A DNA stretch of 64,000 nt from Takakia lepidozioides. Its lineage: Eukaryota; Streptophyta; Takakiopsida; Takakiales; Takakiaceae. Position numbers and translations under genes: made by a program. This document shows positions 23,127-34,937 of the stretch, in pieces (positions within the stretch are counted from its first letter, which is position 1; each line of letters starts with the position of its first letter). The stretch spans positions 9,424,001 to 9,488,000 of the forward strand of contig CM060732.1 in the NCBI GenBank assembly GCA_030704615.1, given 5' to 3'. The notes beneath the pieces are model-generated. The model saw only the letters and a list, made by a program, of their open reading frames with translations. It was not told the DNA's origin and made no database searches.

Positions 23127-24752
23127 GTGGCCGAGATAGCAAAGCGCCTCGAAGAAGTCAAGCCGGGTGAGGGCTTCTACCCTGATACGCATTTGGGGGG
23201 GGGGGAGGAGGAGGTATGGGCCGGTTTGGAGCGGCCTAGCCGATCAGCGACGCCGCCCCTTGAGCCTGAGCGGTCAGCAAAGAAGGGCCTGGACTACGGG
23301 GCGCCGCCGCCGGCTATGCTCCACATCTGGAATCTACTTCCAGTGGCGCTCCGGGAGGGGATAGCGCGGGCACATCCGGCAACGGGGACTCCTGCCACAT
23401 CGGGTGACACCGGGAGCGAGTCAGACAAGCTTGCAAAGGTACAACTGTCGCACCTTGTTCCATGTTTTATCCTTTCCTTTGCATACATGATTTTCTTTGT
23501 TGTTTGTTTCTTTTTTTGAATTTGGAGGGGTTATTTGTCTTCAGGAGGCAGCAACATGGCTGGCCTCATTGGTGCAGTCCGGTGGGGTTTCCAATGAGGA
23601 AGAGCACGTGGTGTTCATGAAGGACTTGAAACCAAAGGTAAGAAGAAGAGGCCTCGACCTCCCGAGATCCCTTTTACCATCAATGAAGGGGTTGCCGAGG
23701 AGAGAGAGAGAAGGGAGAGGGAGAAAGAGAGAGAGGGAGTAGCGGGGAAGGGGAAGGAGATGGTCATGGAGAAGGGGAAGGAAAAGAAGAAGAAGAAGAA
23801 GAAGAAGTCCCATGGACAGGAAGGGGTGAGTGTGCATGCGGGGGAGGGCAGTGGGGTAACAAAGGAGCAGGGGAAGGAGGCTACAAAGAAGGGAGAGGGT
23901 GGGAAGAAGAACATGGCCTTGGCGATACAGGACGTGGAGTTGGCAAAGATCGTGGTGCCACCAGTGGAGGTGAATCGCCATGGTGACCCCTGCGGTGCAT
24001 TTTGGGAGGCTATGAAGAAGCCAGCCTTCGAACTCACAATGAAGTGGTTCCCTTTGCACATCGAGTGGGCTGATCAACACTTTGGCGCGAAGCGGGCGTA
24101 TGCCCGTGAGTTAGACCACCGGTTTCCGGGAAATTGGAGTGACATAAGGGTGATGGAGATGGTGGGGCGAAACTTGAAGGACAGGAGGTACCGTGCCAGA
24201 CAGATCATTTGGAGGGCAATGGAAAAGGGGGCCATACCCAAACCACCTTATGGAATTACACAGGTCGGCCTTCAGACATGGAGCAAGTTTTCTTCTCCGA
24301 TGACAAAACAAGAGGGGGGAATTGGAAGGTGGTTGTGCATGCTCAGCCAAGAGGAAGACGTATCTATCATGGTCTCAGATCTCCATGGGGTGAGGCAATT
24401 GCGGTGGACGGAGAGACTGGTCATAATGAGGCTGATGATGGAGGTTGGGTAGAAGGGGTAGAAGAGGATGATGACGCCCCGGACAATGCATCCCGGACCC
24501 TATATGATGAAGCTCCAGAAGATACGGATGTTGGAGAAGGAGACGAAGACACGGCCATTGACAATGAGGTGGAGGATGATTCAGAGGTGCCTTTTGAGGG
24601 CCGGGTCATTTATGACGATGACTCCGATGACCAAGAAGACTTACAGCTTGATGAGGATGAAGAAGCTCCGGATGATGATGTTCAAGTTAATGAGACACAA
24701 AATCAAAGCTACATAATAATTCTCGCACCGAACTGTACCCATCCCTTCGATT
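23127..24752 (+). pseudogene. CACTA-associated frames, 3' part
   Basis: Forward fragments include AEIAKRLEEVKPGEGFYPDT (23127), a Lys-rich stretch (23770-23810), then a conserved-looking block at 23940-24240 (GDPCGAFWEAMKKPAFELTMKWF ... FPGNWSDIRVMEMVGRNLKDRRYRAR) that resembles Transposase_24-type domains of plant En/Spm elements. From 24262 a DUF4216-like tail follows (RPSDMEQVFFSDD, NWKVVVHAQPRGRR), ending in an acidic region (EDDDAPDNASRTLYDEAPED) and a stop at 24750. It probably belongs to the CACTA element whose first part is at 17.4-20.05 kb, with copy E lodged between. Exon joins are uncertain. Confidence 0.5.
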
Positions 24753-25019
24753 GATTGTACATGTACATGCATATTGTAGCTTATTTCTATGATTGATCAA
24801 ATATGGCTGTGGCTGATAGTCTTTCAACAAAGAAGGCAGAGGCAATGAATATGTTGGAGCAACACATACAGATGTGGTATCAAGAGAATTATCAAAATAA
24901 ATGTCACAATCTACAAGAAGGTCCACAACAAAATCTAAACCATAAAGAAAAACAAAACCCTACCCCAGTACCATATAGGAAAAAAAAAAAAAAAAAAAAA
25001 CTAAGAACCCCCAAAGGCC

Positions 25020-25504
25020 CTAAACCTAAACCTAGAAAGCCCTGCCACCACTGCCTGCGACCCCCACGCGTCGCAAACTGCGACGCGTTTTCTTGGATTT
25101 ATGAGGCCAGGGGTCGCAAATTGTGACCTGTTTTTTGTTTGAAAGAATAGGGTAGCCGGGCTGTTTGCGACGCCCGGCCGTCGCAGGGGCCTTTTGCCCT
25201 TCATGCCACCATGGGACGGCCTGGCGTCGCAAGAAAGGGCTGCGATGAAAGAAAGGGCAAGAAAGGGCTGTTTTTTTCGGCTTGCAACGATCGGCCGTCG
25301 CCAGAAAGGGCTGCCTTCTGCCCTTCATCCGCCCGTGCGACGGCCAGGCGCCTGGCCCCGGCGCCAGATGGTGACCCGCGGGGTTTGGTTGCGACGGCCT
25401 GGCGTCGCAAACAGGCTCCGCGGGGTTGGCGTCGCACGCTCGGCGCCGCGCGGGGTGTGGGGGCGCGGCTGGCGTCGCAAACCCCCCCCCCATTTGATGT
25501 AGTG
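25020..25504. repeat. CACTA-like subterminal repeats and right terminus
   Basis: GCGTCGCAAA and TGCGACG words recur across the block, which ends ..CATTTGATGTAGTG at 25504. Inverted, this reads CACTACATCAAATG, a typical CACTA terminus. The matching left end was not located near 16.5 kb. Confidence 0.55.
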
Positions 25505-25955
25505 CCACAACACCGCCCGATCTCCAGCCACGTGGTGGCCCCCGCTGTGGATCCCCTCACTGGGTTGATCCCCCGTCTAGTGCCGGAGTGATCCCCCACC
25601 CCCATCTCCAGCCATGTGGCGCTCCCCCGAACTGTTGATCCCCTCCCCATCCATCCAACTGCAATTAAATGGATGACGGCCAGATGAAGGCCCCATGACG
25701 CGTCCATCGCCACGTGGTGCTCCCTTCGCCGTCGATCCCCTCCTCCCATCCACGGCGCGCTCCCCTGAGACGTCGCCGCTCCCACAACATGCCTTGATCC
25801 CCCTTCCGGACCGGGAGTGATCCCCCAACCCTAATCGCCTGCCACGTGCGGCTCCCCCGAACCGTCGATTCCCTGTGCATCCATCCAACCTCACAAACAA
25901 TGGATGTTTGTGTGCCACGTGCCGCTCCCCCCGCCGTCGATCCCCTTGTCAAGTT
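25505..25955. repeat. GC-rich degenerate repeats, TGATCCCC units
   Basis: Three loosely repeated segments contain GTTGATCCCC, GTGATCCCCCA, GCCACGTG and CATCCATCCAAC words. No gene is seen. Confidence 0.5.
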
Positions 25956-27191
25956 ATTTTATCACTAGTGTGAAGTTAGCTAGGAAATAGCTAGCTTTTA
26001 CATATTGACATTTGGGATTGACCCAAGTATCAATCCAGGGGCCACTACATGTTTGGGCACTTGACGTTGTTATCTTCACGGCAGATCGTGGTAGGCTCAC
26101 ATTTCTCGAGTTGAGCCTCACCGCGTCTAGTTATGGCGCCGTAGTGTGGATTCCCCATGGCGTGGGGTGCACTTGGCTCGACTTAATATATGAGTGATGT
26201 TTTCATGTGCAAGTATGTGAGTGTGCTTGTATCATTATTTTTTTTATCACTCGAGAAAGATCAGCTCGAGTCTGTGAGTGCCAGGTTCGAGTTAGTTGTA
26301 GCACTTGTGTTTTCAGATCATGAGAAACGGTTCAGCCTAGAGTGCAGGGATCCGTGCATGAGCCTATCCAAAGCGGATAGAGTGCAAAGGCAAACAGGTT
26401 GCAGGTTTGCAAAGAGGTATGAGTGAAGAGAGGGGGCAGGTTCCTCTTGTGTACAAATCAGTGCACTTGTGAAACATGTGTTGAGTTGGAGTTTCAATCT
26501 GAAACTCAGTAGTATAAGGGCTCTTGGAGTGGCAAGAGCGGGGCTGGAAGGGCAGCAACGAGGCACCCTAGAGCCAGGGGATATGCATGAGAAGCGCAAG
26601 TGCACCAAGTTTGTAAAGGTGTGTATTTTCAGATTCATTTTTGTGAGCTTCATGAAGAAATGGAGCTTGTTGGGCAGCATATTGCTTGCTTGTTGAGTTA
26701 AGGGTGCCTCTGGTGGGTCGTGAGAACCCAAGAGAGCATGGCAACAGGTCTGGTGGCTCCGCAAAAGCCATAGCTCAGCGGCAGCAGGTGCAGGAGCAAA
26801 CCCCAGCTCGGGGAGAGCTCGGGAACGCGTGGGAACGTCTTGGGAGCGATCGGGAACGCATAGGAACTCGTGTGGAGTTCCTGGGAACGCAGGGAATTGT
26901 TGACCGTGAGCAGCATCGGGGTGCAGTTGGCTTGATTCCTGTTTCATTGAGTGAAATGCAAAGTTCAGCTTCTTGTCTGTTTTACATTCCATTTCTATTG
27001 TGACAGATTGGTTTGTGTATACACATGTGTTGTGTGGTTTGGAACCAAACCGTGGGGATGGCGGGCCGTGAAGGCTCGTGGCCATGGTACCACGGGGTAT
27101 CACGGGGCAGCCTGTGGCCAACGAGCGCCTAGGGCGGGCCGTGAGGAGTCGTGGCGGTTGGAGCCACGGAAGGCCGCGAACAGCCAGAGTG

Positions 27192-27242
<51 letters not shown>

Positions 27243-27365
27243 CTTTTTTCACTCGTTTCGTGGTACCTTGATGGGGAGGCTGGGCTCTGAAGAACAACGG
27301 TTTTGAGCTAGTTGATCCGGCAGAAAAGTCAGAATTGCCTCCTTGTTGCATTTTAACAAAGGGGA
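25956..27365. other. Intergenic stretch with a 49-base poly-A run
   Basis: No supported gene. A run of 49 A lies at 27192-27240. The sequence before it has open frames on both strands but no recognised domain. A poly-A of this length could be the tail of a retroposed sequence, but no coding body or target duplication could be assigned. Confidence 0.35.
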
Positions 27366-28265
27366 TTACTCCCCTGCAGATAATCTTTTCGGGTTTTCAG
27401 CCCAATTCTTAACTATGGGGGAGACCAGCCTGTAGGTAATGCCTTTGGACAGAATGTTGTTGGGGCCTATATGTACCTCTATTTGCTCCATTTTTGAACC
27501 TTCAGTGAATGGCGTGGTTTCCTGAGGTGGTTCCAATCTGAGGAATGGCTGGTGGACGTAAGGAGGCACTGGCGGACCCTGTGGAGGCTTGCATGGGGCC
27601 TTGGAGGCCAAGTTTCATGATCTCGTGGAGGGCGGTTTGAGGAGTGTCTACAGGATGCTCTCATGGTCATGCAAGTGAGAGAAGAGAGGAAAAAAAAGGG
27701 TGTTGGGATGAGAGCGTGCTGGGGAGAGGCATTGCTTTAGCTTCCCTTCCTCATAGCTTCCCACCTTCTCTGTAGGCCGAGACATTTCCGTAGATGGAGG
27801 CAATAGTCAATCCGGGTTTGGGCTGGGGTGTCCTTGCAGGAACGACACTGTGGAGTTGTTTTTGGTGTGGGGGAGTTGTTGTTTTCATTCTTGTGTTTGG
27901 ATCCCCTCCACACCTGCATGCTTGATTGTGCGCCATGCTAGTTTTGTGTGGGCGCTTGATTTTATAGGTGGTTGATTCGGGCTTGATCGCCGATCCCACC
28001 CTAGAGCATGCTGTCGATGGTGAGGCTGGGTTGATGACTAGTCAGACCATCTTTGTTTCTCTTGTGGTGAGGTTGGAGGCGATGACCAGCTAACCATAGG
28101 AGTGTCTGCGGTGGATGCAGGTGCAGGTGCAGGCTATGTTAGGAACCTAGTATTCCAAACCATAGGCCGCATCAGGTTCTCTACCCGGTTACCTTGTGGA
28201 GAGGGGGTTAGAGACAGGTTCATGACCGGTTGAGTGTCAGTTTGTCAACACGGAGGTGCCACTAG
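27366..28265. other. No gene recognised
   Basis: A Pro-rich reverse frame (27611-27366, with IEVHIGPNNILSKGITYRLV) has no known domain. The remainder has no motif. It may be the leader of the Gag-like frame that follows. Confidence 0.25.
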
Positions 28266-28905
28266 TTGCTGGGGAAAGTGCCGGTACGAGCACTAACGAT
28301 ACTAGCGGGTATACGAGACGAGGTGTGCGGTTTAGGCCACCTTCACCTCCTGTGTCTTCTACGGAAGGTTCTGATTCGGATTGTGAATCAGGAGGACTCA
28401 CACCGACGGTGTAAGTTGTTTCCTTGCCATTGTTGTGGGACACAATGGAGGAGATGTATGGAGCCACCAAGGGGCCACGAAGGTACTCTGGGGCGGTGGG
28501 CACCATTGAGTTGGATGATTTCATTCAAGAGTTTGATAGTTGGTGTGACTTGCAGCAAATGCGCAATCCACAACTGTTTACGCCTTTCATGGCATGGAAG
28601 GGGCTGTTTCAACACCTTGAGGGCCACCCATGGATGATTACCATGAGTTTAGGCGGGGGCACGATGTTGAGATCGAGGAGTGGAGGATGTACTGGTCACC
28701 TGACTATGTCTCCATCACTAGAGGGACAAGGGCAGCAGCCACACCGGCAGCTTCCACGAGCAGAAGTGGGACTAGTGGTACAAAGGCTACGACGTCCACC
28801 CAAGCTACTGCTGCACCAGCACCAGTGGCGGTGCCTGCCTTCAACCCTGTTGTGGAGTTCTTCGAAGAGTTGAGAAGGAACTACCAAGGGGTGAGGACAG
28901 AGATT
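28266..28905 (+). pseudogene. Gag-like retroelement frame
   Basis: The forward frame starts MEEMYGATKGPRRYSGAVG at about 28445, continues IELDDFIQEFDSWCDLQQMRNPQLFTPFMAWKGLFQHLEGHPW, changes frame near 28625, and goes on with DYHEFRRGHDVEIEEWRMYWSP and an Ala/Thr-rich linker to AFNPVVEFFEELRRNYQGV. This resembles the N-terminal part of Gag in Ty3-type elements (a helical block, W-rich, then a low-complexity linker). It stops at a poly-G stretch (28932-28945) bordering transposase fragment G. Confidence 0.45.
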
Positions 28906-28989
28906 GGCAATCCTTGTCTCATTCATCTTAGTGGGGGGGGGGGGGGGTCGTCTCTTCACTTTTTCCATCGTTTACTGGGATGTGCAAAA

Positions 28990-29940
28990 TTGTCTATTGT
29001 GTCTGTCCTGCACCTTGCAGTGCGCAATGGCTGGGTCTCAGGAATGAGAAATTGTTGGGTCGAGACGTCTGTGCATTGCGAAATCCCGTTGCAATCAGAG
29101 CATCTGCCTCAAGCTGAGAGAGGTTGCAACCCGGTGCAATAGGCCAAACCACGGGAGACTCAGGCATTCCTTGAATCCTGTACTTGGGCTTTCCAAATAT
29201 AAAATTCATTATATCGTGCCTACAGAACCAAAACACCTACGTTGTCGCCGCAACGAATCTGGCAGTCAGAAATCTGCTGCTGAAACAAGGTGCAGGTACA
29301 ACGCCGTGTGGGTTCCTCCTATTCATCTCACTGGCACCGTTGTTTGGTATCCACCCGGATGGCGCAACACTTCCCTCGAAATGCTGGTAATATTTGGGGC
29401 AATTCTCCACTGTGATTCAGACACTGTCTCTCCACAATGGGTATGTTGTACTACGTAACCGGCATAGATGGCACAGAATGGTCTTCGACTACGTGCCCTG
29501 TGCTCAAAAGGAGGTGGCGATCTTGAAAGTACTGGGGTTGTGGTGTTGGACGAGACGTCGTCCGACAACATTATGGGACCTCGATGTCCCGTGCAAGTAT
29601 TATTGTCTACTCGCCACGAATTCTCTTCGCCGCCAGGTTGGTCATCAATTCATTGTCTCACTAGATGGGTACGGACATCTCTTTCTAGGTGCAAACCTCT
29701 TTGAAGCAAAGGCGTGTCACAAAGGTTTCTCCAGTGTTGGCCGGGTATTGGGTTCAAAATCCATACCCGGCCGGTATATGAGCATACCCGGGTCTAAGCA
29801 AATTTTGAGACCCGGGCCCTGTGGCTATCTGACGGTTATTGCATGTTGAAGTACCCGGTGTGAGACCCGGCCACCAGGTCTCGTCTTGCACATCTCGCAC
29901 CTTAACCTCCGCTCCATCAATTTTTGGTTGCGCAAGTTAT
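28990..29940 (-). pseudogene. Transposase fragment, C-terminal side (copy G)
   Basis: The reverse strand carries, from 29940, a segment like 'DDAEVKF...AWW' of copy B (DGAEVKVRDV..TWW), then after a small insertion the segment ending ETVSESQWRIAPNITS (about 29400), then FWFCRHDI and FGKPKYRIQGMPESPVVW and CNLSQLEADALIATGFR (29236-28994). These follow the order of the region between the MULE core and the SWIM finger in copy B. The exon between WW and the later part is missing, and the SWIM domain is lost at 28990. Confidence 0.6.
29739..29872. mobile_element. 134-bp MITE-like insertion
   Basis: It begins GGCCGGGT and ends ACCCGGCC (exact inverse), with internal ACCCGG/CCGGGT words. It sits inside transposase fragment G, replacing an exon. 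No clear target duplication is visible, so it may be a foldback rather than a classical MITE. Confidence 0.5.
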
Positions 29941-30469
29941 CAATCGAATCTGTCACTTCACAGATATCTTTGTTGCATCTGCGCAACCAGTTCTTTCTTG
30001 GGCTTGGGGACAATCTGTGAGATCTTTGGTCTATTGTGTAATTATTAATGCTAGGATATCTCAGTTTTGTGTGATGGAGACTCTTGCGAAGCTCTGTGGA
30101 TTGTCATATTTCGTGTGTGTAGTTAGGTTGCGTTCGTGTGAGATCTATTTTCTGCCTTGGCTTCCTCCTCGTCTAATCTCCAGGAAAATGCCATAGTAGC
30201 TGACATAGGGAGTGCAAATCATGTTGGAGGTGTCGTGGAGGGCCCACTTACAGAGCTTCTCAGCCAGCAGTTGCTTATGTTGCAGACTTAGTCTACATTT
30301 TGGAAACCCTACAACCGCAACTCTTTGTCGTGGTCTTTCTTTGCTGTTAACAATGATCTTCTAGTCGATTTGGTCCACCCTCAGGTTCTGCGAACATCAT
30401 TTGTCACTCTCAATAGATCAACCTTGTTCTGGCACAAAACACAAATAAAAGGAAAGGTTTGGTAACCTA
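29941..30469. other. No gene seen
   Basis: AT-rich sequence with short frames only. It lies between transposase fragment G and the terminus of the element carrying transposase D. Confidence 0.4.
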
Positions 30470-30665
30470 CAACAGAGCAACGACGCTACCGCGTGAGCCT
30501 GGCGCGTGAGCGTGTGAGCGTACGCTCACACAACGATGACGTGGTGTGAGCCTACGCTCACGCAGCTGATGTGGCGCTGATGCTGATGTGGCGTGAGCCT
30601 GGTCCAGGTCATGCCACGTCACCACAAAGAAGGTGGGCCTATAACCGTGGGGCCCCCAACAACTG
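30470..30665. repeat. Terminus of element D (GTGAGC type)
   Basis: Repeated GCGTGAGCCTGG, GCGTGAGCGT, ACGCTCAC and GTGAGCCTACGCTCACGC words are followed by CCTATAACCGTGGGG. The same GTGAGCCTGG/CTATTACCGCGG combination ends the element carrying methyltransferase-like copy C at 63.23-63.34 kb. Transposase D has its 3' end facing it. Confidence 0.55.
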
Positions 30666-30689
30666 ATTTCACCACATGAAGGTGAAACG

Positions 30690-30860
30690 TATGAAGGGTT
30701 TCGGTGTCCACACGAGGTTGATTCGGAGAACTTCATATCAACCTCGTGTTGACACAATGTTGTTTTCTTAGAACTAAAATCAACCTTGTGTCGGCACAAG
30801 GGGGATTTGGAAAACTCCAAGTAAACCTCGTGTTAACACGAGGTTGATTTGATCATCTAT
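30690..30860. repeat. Palindrome array P10, CCTCGTGT-NN-ACACGAGG family
   Basis: Four dyads have centres near 30708, 30750, 30792 and 30834, each 42 bp from the next. Centres read CC, TG, CG and TA. The spacers share GGA(G/A)AACT words but differ otherwise. It lies 3' of transposase D in the GTGAGC-type element. Confidence 0.8.
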
Positions 30861-31049
30861 CTATCTGAAGGTAGTTTCTTGTGCTTGCTAATGAAAACAG
30901 AATGACAAACCAATGCGACAAATGCATTGACCCACGCATAGCAAAGATGTTAGACGACATACATTGAGAGACACTGGACTTGAACAGCCATTCCATTACA
31001 AGTTGTAGTCAAGGAAAACACAGATTTTGGAGTGTCAAGTGCATGCTTT

Positions 31050-32526
31050 CTATGGGCTTGTATCCCGCTGTAGAAGTATGTTGACTTCGTTGAAACTCAT
31101 AGTGGCTTGGTGAATGAAGAAGTCCCGCTTTGGATCACAAACCATCCTTCTCAAGAAGACGAAGTAAAGGTGTTTGCACGGTATGAACTTCCCTCTCTTT
31201 CCCAAACTACTTGAAAGCATACCAACAAAATCAGGACAGTACAATTGGGAAAATTGGAAACAGTGATGTCGTACGTCTTGTCCTGCAGCGGAGATGCGGA
31301 TGAGATCATGGTGAAGACCCGACCATACCCTGGATCAGGCACTTCCATTGTTCCCGCAACACGAGCATTCTCGCGGACTCAATTTTGCCATAGTGTTCTG
31401 CGGTTGGAGGGAATCGTCGAACCAGCTTCTCATTCCATCTGGTTGGCCACAAGTGAGCGTCAGGCGGAGGTACCCGTGAACCGCTTGTACTTGAAGCACC
31501 TTCACGTGTAATGGAATGTCTGGCTAGGGAGAAACCCGCCTCTTCCAGCATTGCGATCTCTTGGTGAGTGAGACCTATGCCCATCTTCACAGGCCACACG
31601 GTTGGTGGAGTAGGCTTCCTCACCACGGAGGGCCTCACTGTCCCACGCACACAACTCCCGCAATCGTCAGCGCAAAACCAAAACTTGTGGTTCTTTGCCT
31701 CTCCTTGGCCGTAAGGGAGAAATAAACCAATGAATGTAGGAGCTACAGTGCGTTCTTTCCCTCTGGATATTAATGATGTACATTTTTCATGATTGGTGGC
31801 CCTGATCACCACGCATTTCACACGCGATCCAGCACTTGTGCGTTCTATATGCCAAACCTCGTCCAAGCACATGGACTCTATTACATGCGGCACCACGTTC
31901 TGGTCTTCAACCATTGCAGTGACAGTGCTTGATGCAGGGGTCCGGTCTGGGGCAAAATGGCCCTCACCTGTGGATGTTCCGCAATTCCATCTCTGATCCA
32001 AGGGAACACGTGGCGTCGAGAAGTTGACCCGGTCCGCCCTATGGGAATCTGCATCCGATCCGGGAGGGGTATCCAATTTCCGTTTGCAAGACCTGAATCT
32101 CTCTTCGCCTTCCAAATGGTGAACTCTTCCCATGAGAGCGGTGCCATCAAGAATGACCTGTATCTGGTTTGTTGCTGCAGATCACGGATAAGGTCATCGG
32201 CCGTAGCCGCATACAAATCTCTCCCCTTTTTGCCGGATTGCTGCAACCAGGCATTGTGCACTGTCTCCGCTAGATTGCAAGACGGCATGTCCGCCATCTC
32301 CTCAATGGACATATGCTGCAAGGCAAAAAAACACAAAGCCGATATTAGGATGGGACCCTGAAAGATATATCCGAAGCACCCAAAGGAAGATGAATGCAAA
32401 CCGCTCACCATTGTCATGGCCGCTCCCCACTGTCGGTAACGGAAGTGCCAAAATGCGAACCAATCTTCCAGTGCCCTCATGTTGTCCTCCGATGCCGCTC
32501 CAGATGAGTACCACCAGGGGGGGCTA
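31050..32526 (-). pseudogene. Transposase D, C-terminal part
   Basis: The reverse strand continues from the insertion point of element A: WWYSSGAASEDNMRALEDW, then WHFRYRQW, an intron-like gap near 32400-32310, NLAETVHNAWLQQSGKKGRDLYAATADDLIRDL, a Cys cluster FWFCADDCGSC (about 31680), LTHQEIAMLEEAGF, and a SWIM zinc finger (ITVSNFPNCT.. then CPDFV...GKFIPCKHLYFVFLRR, 31260-31130). One missing base at the CxC pair shifts the frame. The matching upstream part is at 45843-46190, 13.3 kb away, on the other side of element A. A MULE-type transposase, broken by insertion and frameshift. Confidence 0.75.
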
Positions 32527-32735
32527 CTATTTCATGAGCGGCATGAGCATGAGCGGAAAAAAAAAAAGCATGAGCAGACCATTGTGAGTCCACGGAAATA
32601 GGGTTAGGAGGCACGGAAATAGGGTCATGTGAAGTTGGAATGTGGCACCAGTGGACTTGAAATGCAACATTTTATTGCAAATTTTGTGGCAAGCCACGTC
32701 TATACAAGTGTGTTCTAACTGTCATAGCCGGAATG
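32527..32735 (+). repeat. Left terminal region of element A
   Basis: After the 13-bp terminal repeat come tandem ATGAGCGG/GGCATGAGC words, then CACGGAAATAGGG twice. Nearly the same sequence, inverted, forms the right end of element E (22917-23116). Confidence 0.85.
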
Positions 32736-33221
32736 GGCACTACTCTCCTACACCCTCCGAGGAACTTGCCCCACCTTCTTCCTCATCCCCCTCATCCCCC
32801 TCATCCTCCGAGCTCTGTGATGCATCAGTTCCACTATGCCTCTCAAAAATCCCGTCCTCTCCTTGGGGGACTGTCCACCTCACCTCCTGGGAATCTTCTG
32901 CGTCTTCTCCCCCACTTTCCTCAGCAGAATCCAAGACAAATCTACGAGCCCGACGGGCTCTAATAGCTGCTGCCTCCTCCCTCATCTTCATTTTCTTGAG
33001 GCTTGCCTCGTCTAAAATCTGCTGTACACGACTAGGTTCGGAACACCTCCTAATGGACACCGAAGCAAGCCGGGCAGCATAAGTAGGAAGGATGTACTCC
33101 CTTTCTGGACTAGGCATGAAATCCCCCTGGCAAAAAAGGCACGTTCCTCCTGCCCATGAACTCCGGTGTAGACGTCCCTCCGGCAGTACTTGGCATCCTA
33201 CAGTAAGAACAAATCCACTTC

Positions 33222-34937
33222 AAGAATGTCAATACCAGCAGAAGCAGAAAGGGTTTTCAATGAAATAAGAGAGCGAAGGGAGGTGCCTCACGAAATCTGG
33301 AGGCAACTTACAATGCGACCACTCACTCGTACACCGGGGGCTCCTCGGCCTCGATCCCAACTTGTTCCTCCCCCTGTTCCTTCTCGGATTTTTCCTCATC
33401 CTCCGAGGATGCCTCTTCCTCTTTTGGCAGACGTTCAGCCGCTGCAAGTTCCGAGTTGTGGAGGGCAGTATCTGGCTCGAAGGCGAACACATGCCTGTCG
33501 GACAACGTCCCTGCCCACATTGAAGCACCTGAGGAACAAAGCGGGCGGTTAATAGCTTGCGGCATGCAATTGCAATCGGGCCAGGGGACAAACTGAGCAC
33601 GTGAAGGCTTACCCGTGCCGCATGTGAAGTCCAGAATCCGCCCTTGGACATCCGAGCACGTCTCCATGAGGGTTTGGATGAAAGCAGGGCTCCGGGTCCG
33701 GCTGTACCGCCACGGTTTGCCTGTCTTTGTGTCCTTCGGCATACTGGAGTGGGGCACATAGTTGTAGAGGACATCGTAGGTAACAGGGTCCATAGCGGCA
33801 TCAACAAGACGACCGTCGTTGCGGAATTTGAACGTAGACCCTCTCTTCACAAAGCAATATGCCTCAAACACCAATGTCTGCACATCCAACAAAAGAGGGA
33901 TCAACTCCGGGATCTAGTTTAGATACACCACGATATGAGGTGAATGCAATAGATTGATAACTTACACTTTGGCCCTCTGTTCGCAACCCCTGTGTATTGA
34001 TGCAAAACCATTTTCTGAGGAGGAACGGGGTGACACTTTTCGGTGTCCATCTTGCCACCGCATTCTCTGTGGTCTTCCCTCAAGAATGTCAATACCAGCA
34101 CAACCAGAAAGGATTTTCAATGAAATAAGAGAGCGGAGGGAGGTGCCTCACAAAATCTGGAGGCAACTTACAATGCCACCACTCACTCGTAAACCGGGGG
34201 CTCCTCGGCCTCGATCCCAACTTCCTCCCCCTGCTCCTTCTCGGATTTTTCCTCATCCTCCGAGGATGCCTCTTCCTCTTTCGGCAGATGTTCAGCCGCT
34301 GCAAGTTCCGAGTTGTGGAGGGCAGTATCTGGCTTGAAGGCGAACACATGCCTGTCGGACAACGTCCCTGCCCACATTGAAGCACCTGAGGAACAAAGCG
34401 GGCGGTTAATAGCTTGCGGCATGCAATTGCAATCGGGCCAGGGGACAAACTGAGCACGTGAAGGCTTACCAGTGCCGCATGTGAGGTCCAGAATCCGCCC
34501 TTGGACATCCGAGCACGTCTCCATGAGGGTTTGGATGAAAGCAGGGCTCCGGGTCCGGCTGTACCGCCACGGTTTGCCTGTCTTTGTGTCCTTCGGCATA
34601 CTGGAGTGGGGCACATAGTTGTAGAGGACATCGTAGGTTACAGGGTCCACAGCGGCATCAACAAGACGACCGTCGTTGCGGAATTTGAACGTAGACCCTC
34701 TCTTCACAAAGCAATATGCCTCAAACACCAATGTCTGCACATCCAACAAAAAAGGGATCAACTCCAGGGTCTACTTAACATACACCACAATATGAAGTGA
34801 ATGCAATAGATTGATAACTTACACTTTGGCCCTCTGTTCGCAACCCCTATGTACTGATGCAGAACCATTTTCTGAGGAGGACCGGGGTGACACTTTTCGG
34901 TGTCCACCTTGCCACCGCATTCTCTGTGGTCTTCCCT
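33222..34937 (-). repeat. Tandem duplication of the motif I exons in copy A
   Basis: Segments 33222-34080 and 34081-34937 are nearly identical. Each holds the VFEAYCFVKRG exon, the ILDFTCGTG exon and the RHVFAFEPD exon. Copy E carries a single version, so the duplication arose in A. It would give two SAM-binding motif exons in series if spliced. Confidence 0.9.

Noticed and set aside
23760-23830. Nuclear localisation signal in a Lys-rich stretch
   Set aside because: An AAG simple repeat can encode this by chance; not enough to call a functional signal.
27078-27351. Lys-rich or Phe-rich open frame
   Set aside because: It is produced by the 49-base poly-A run.
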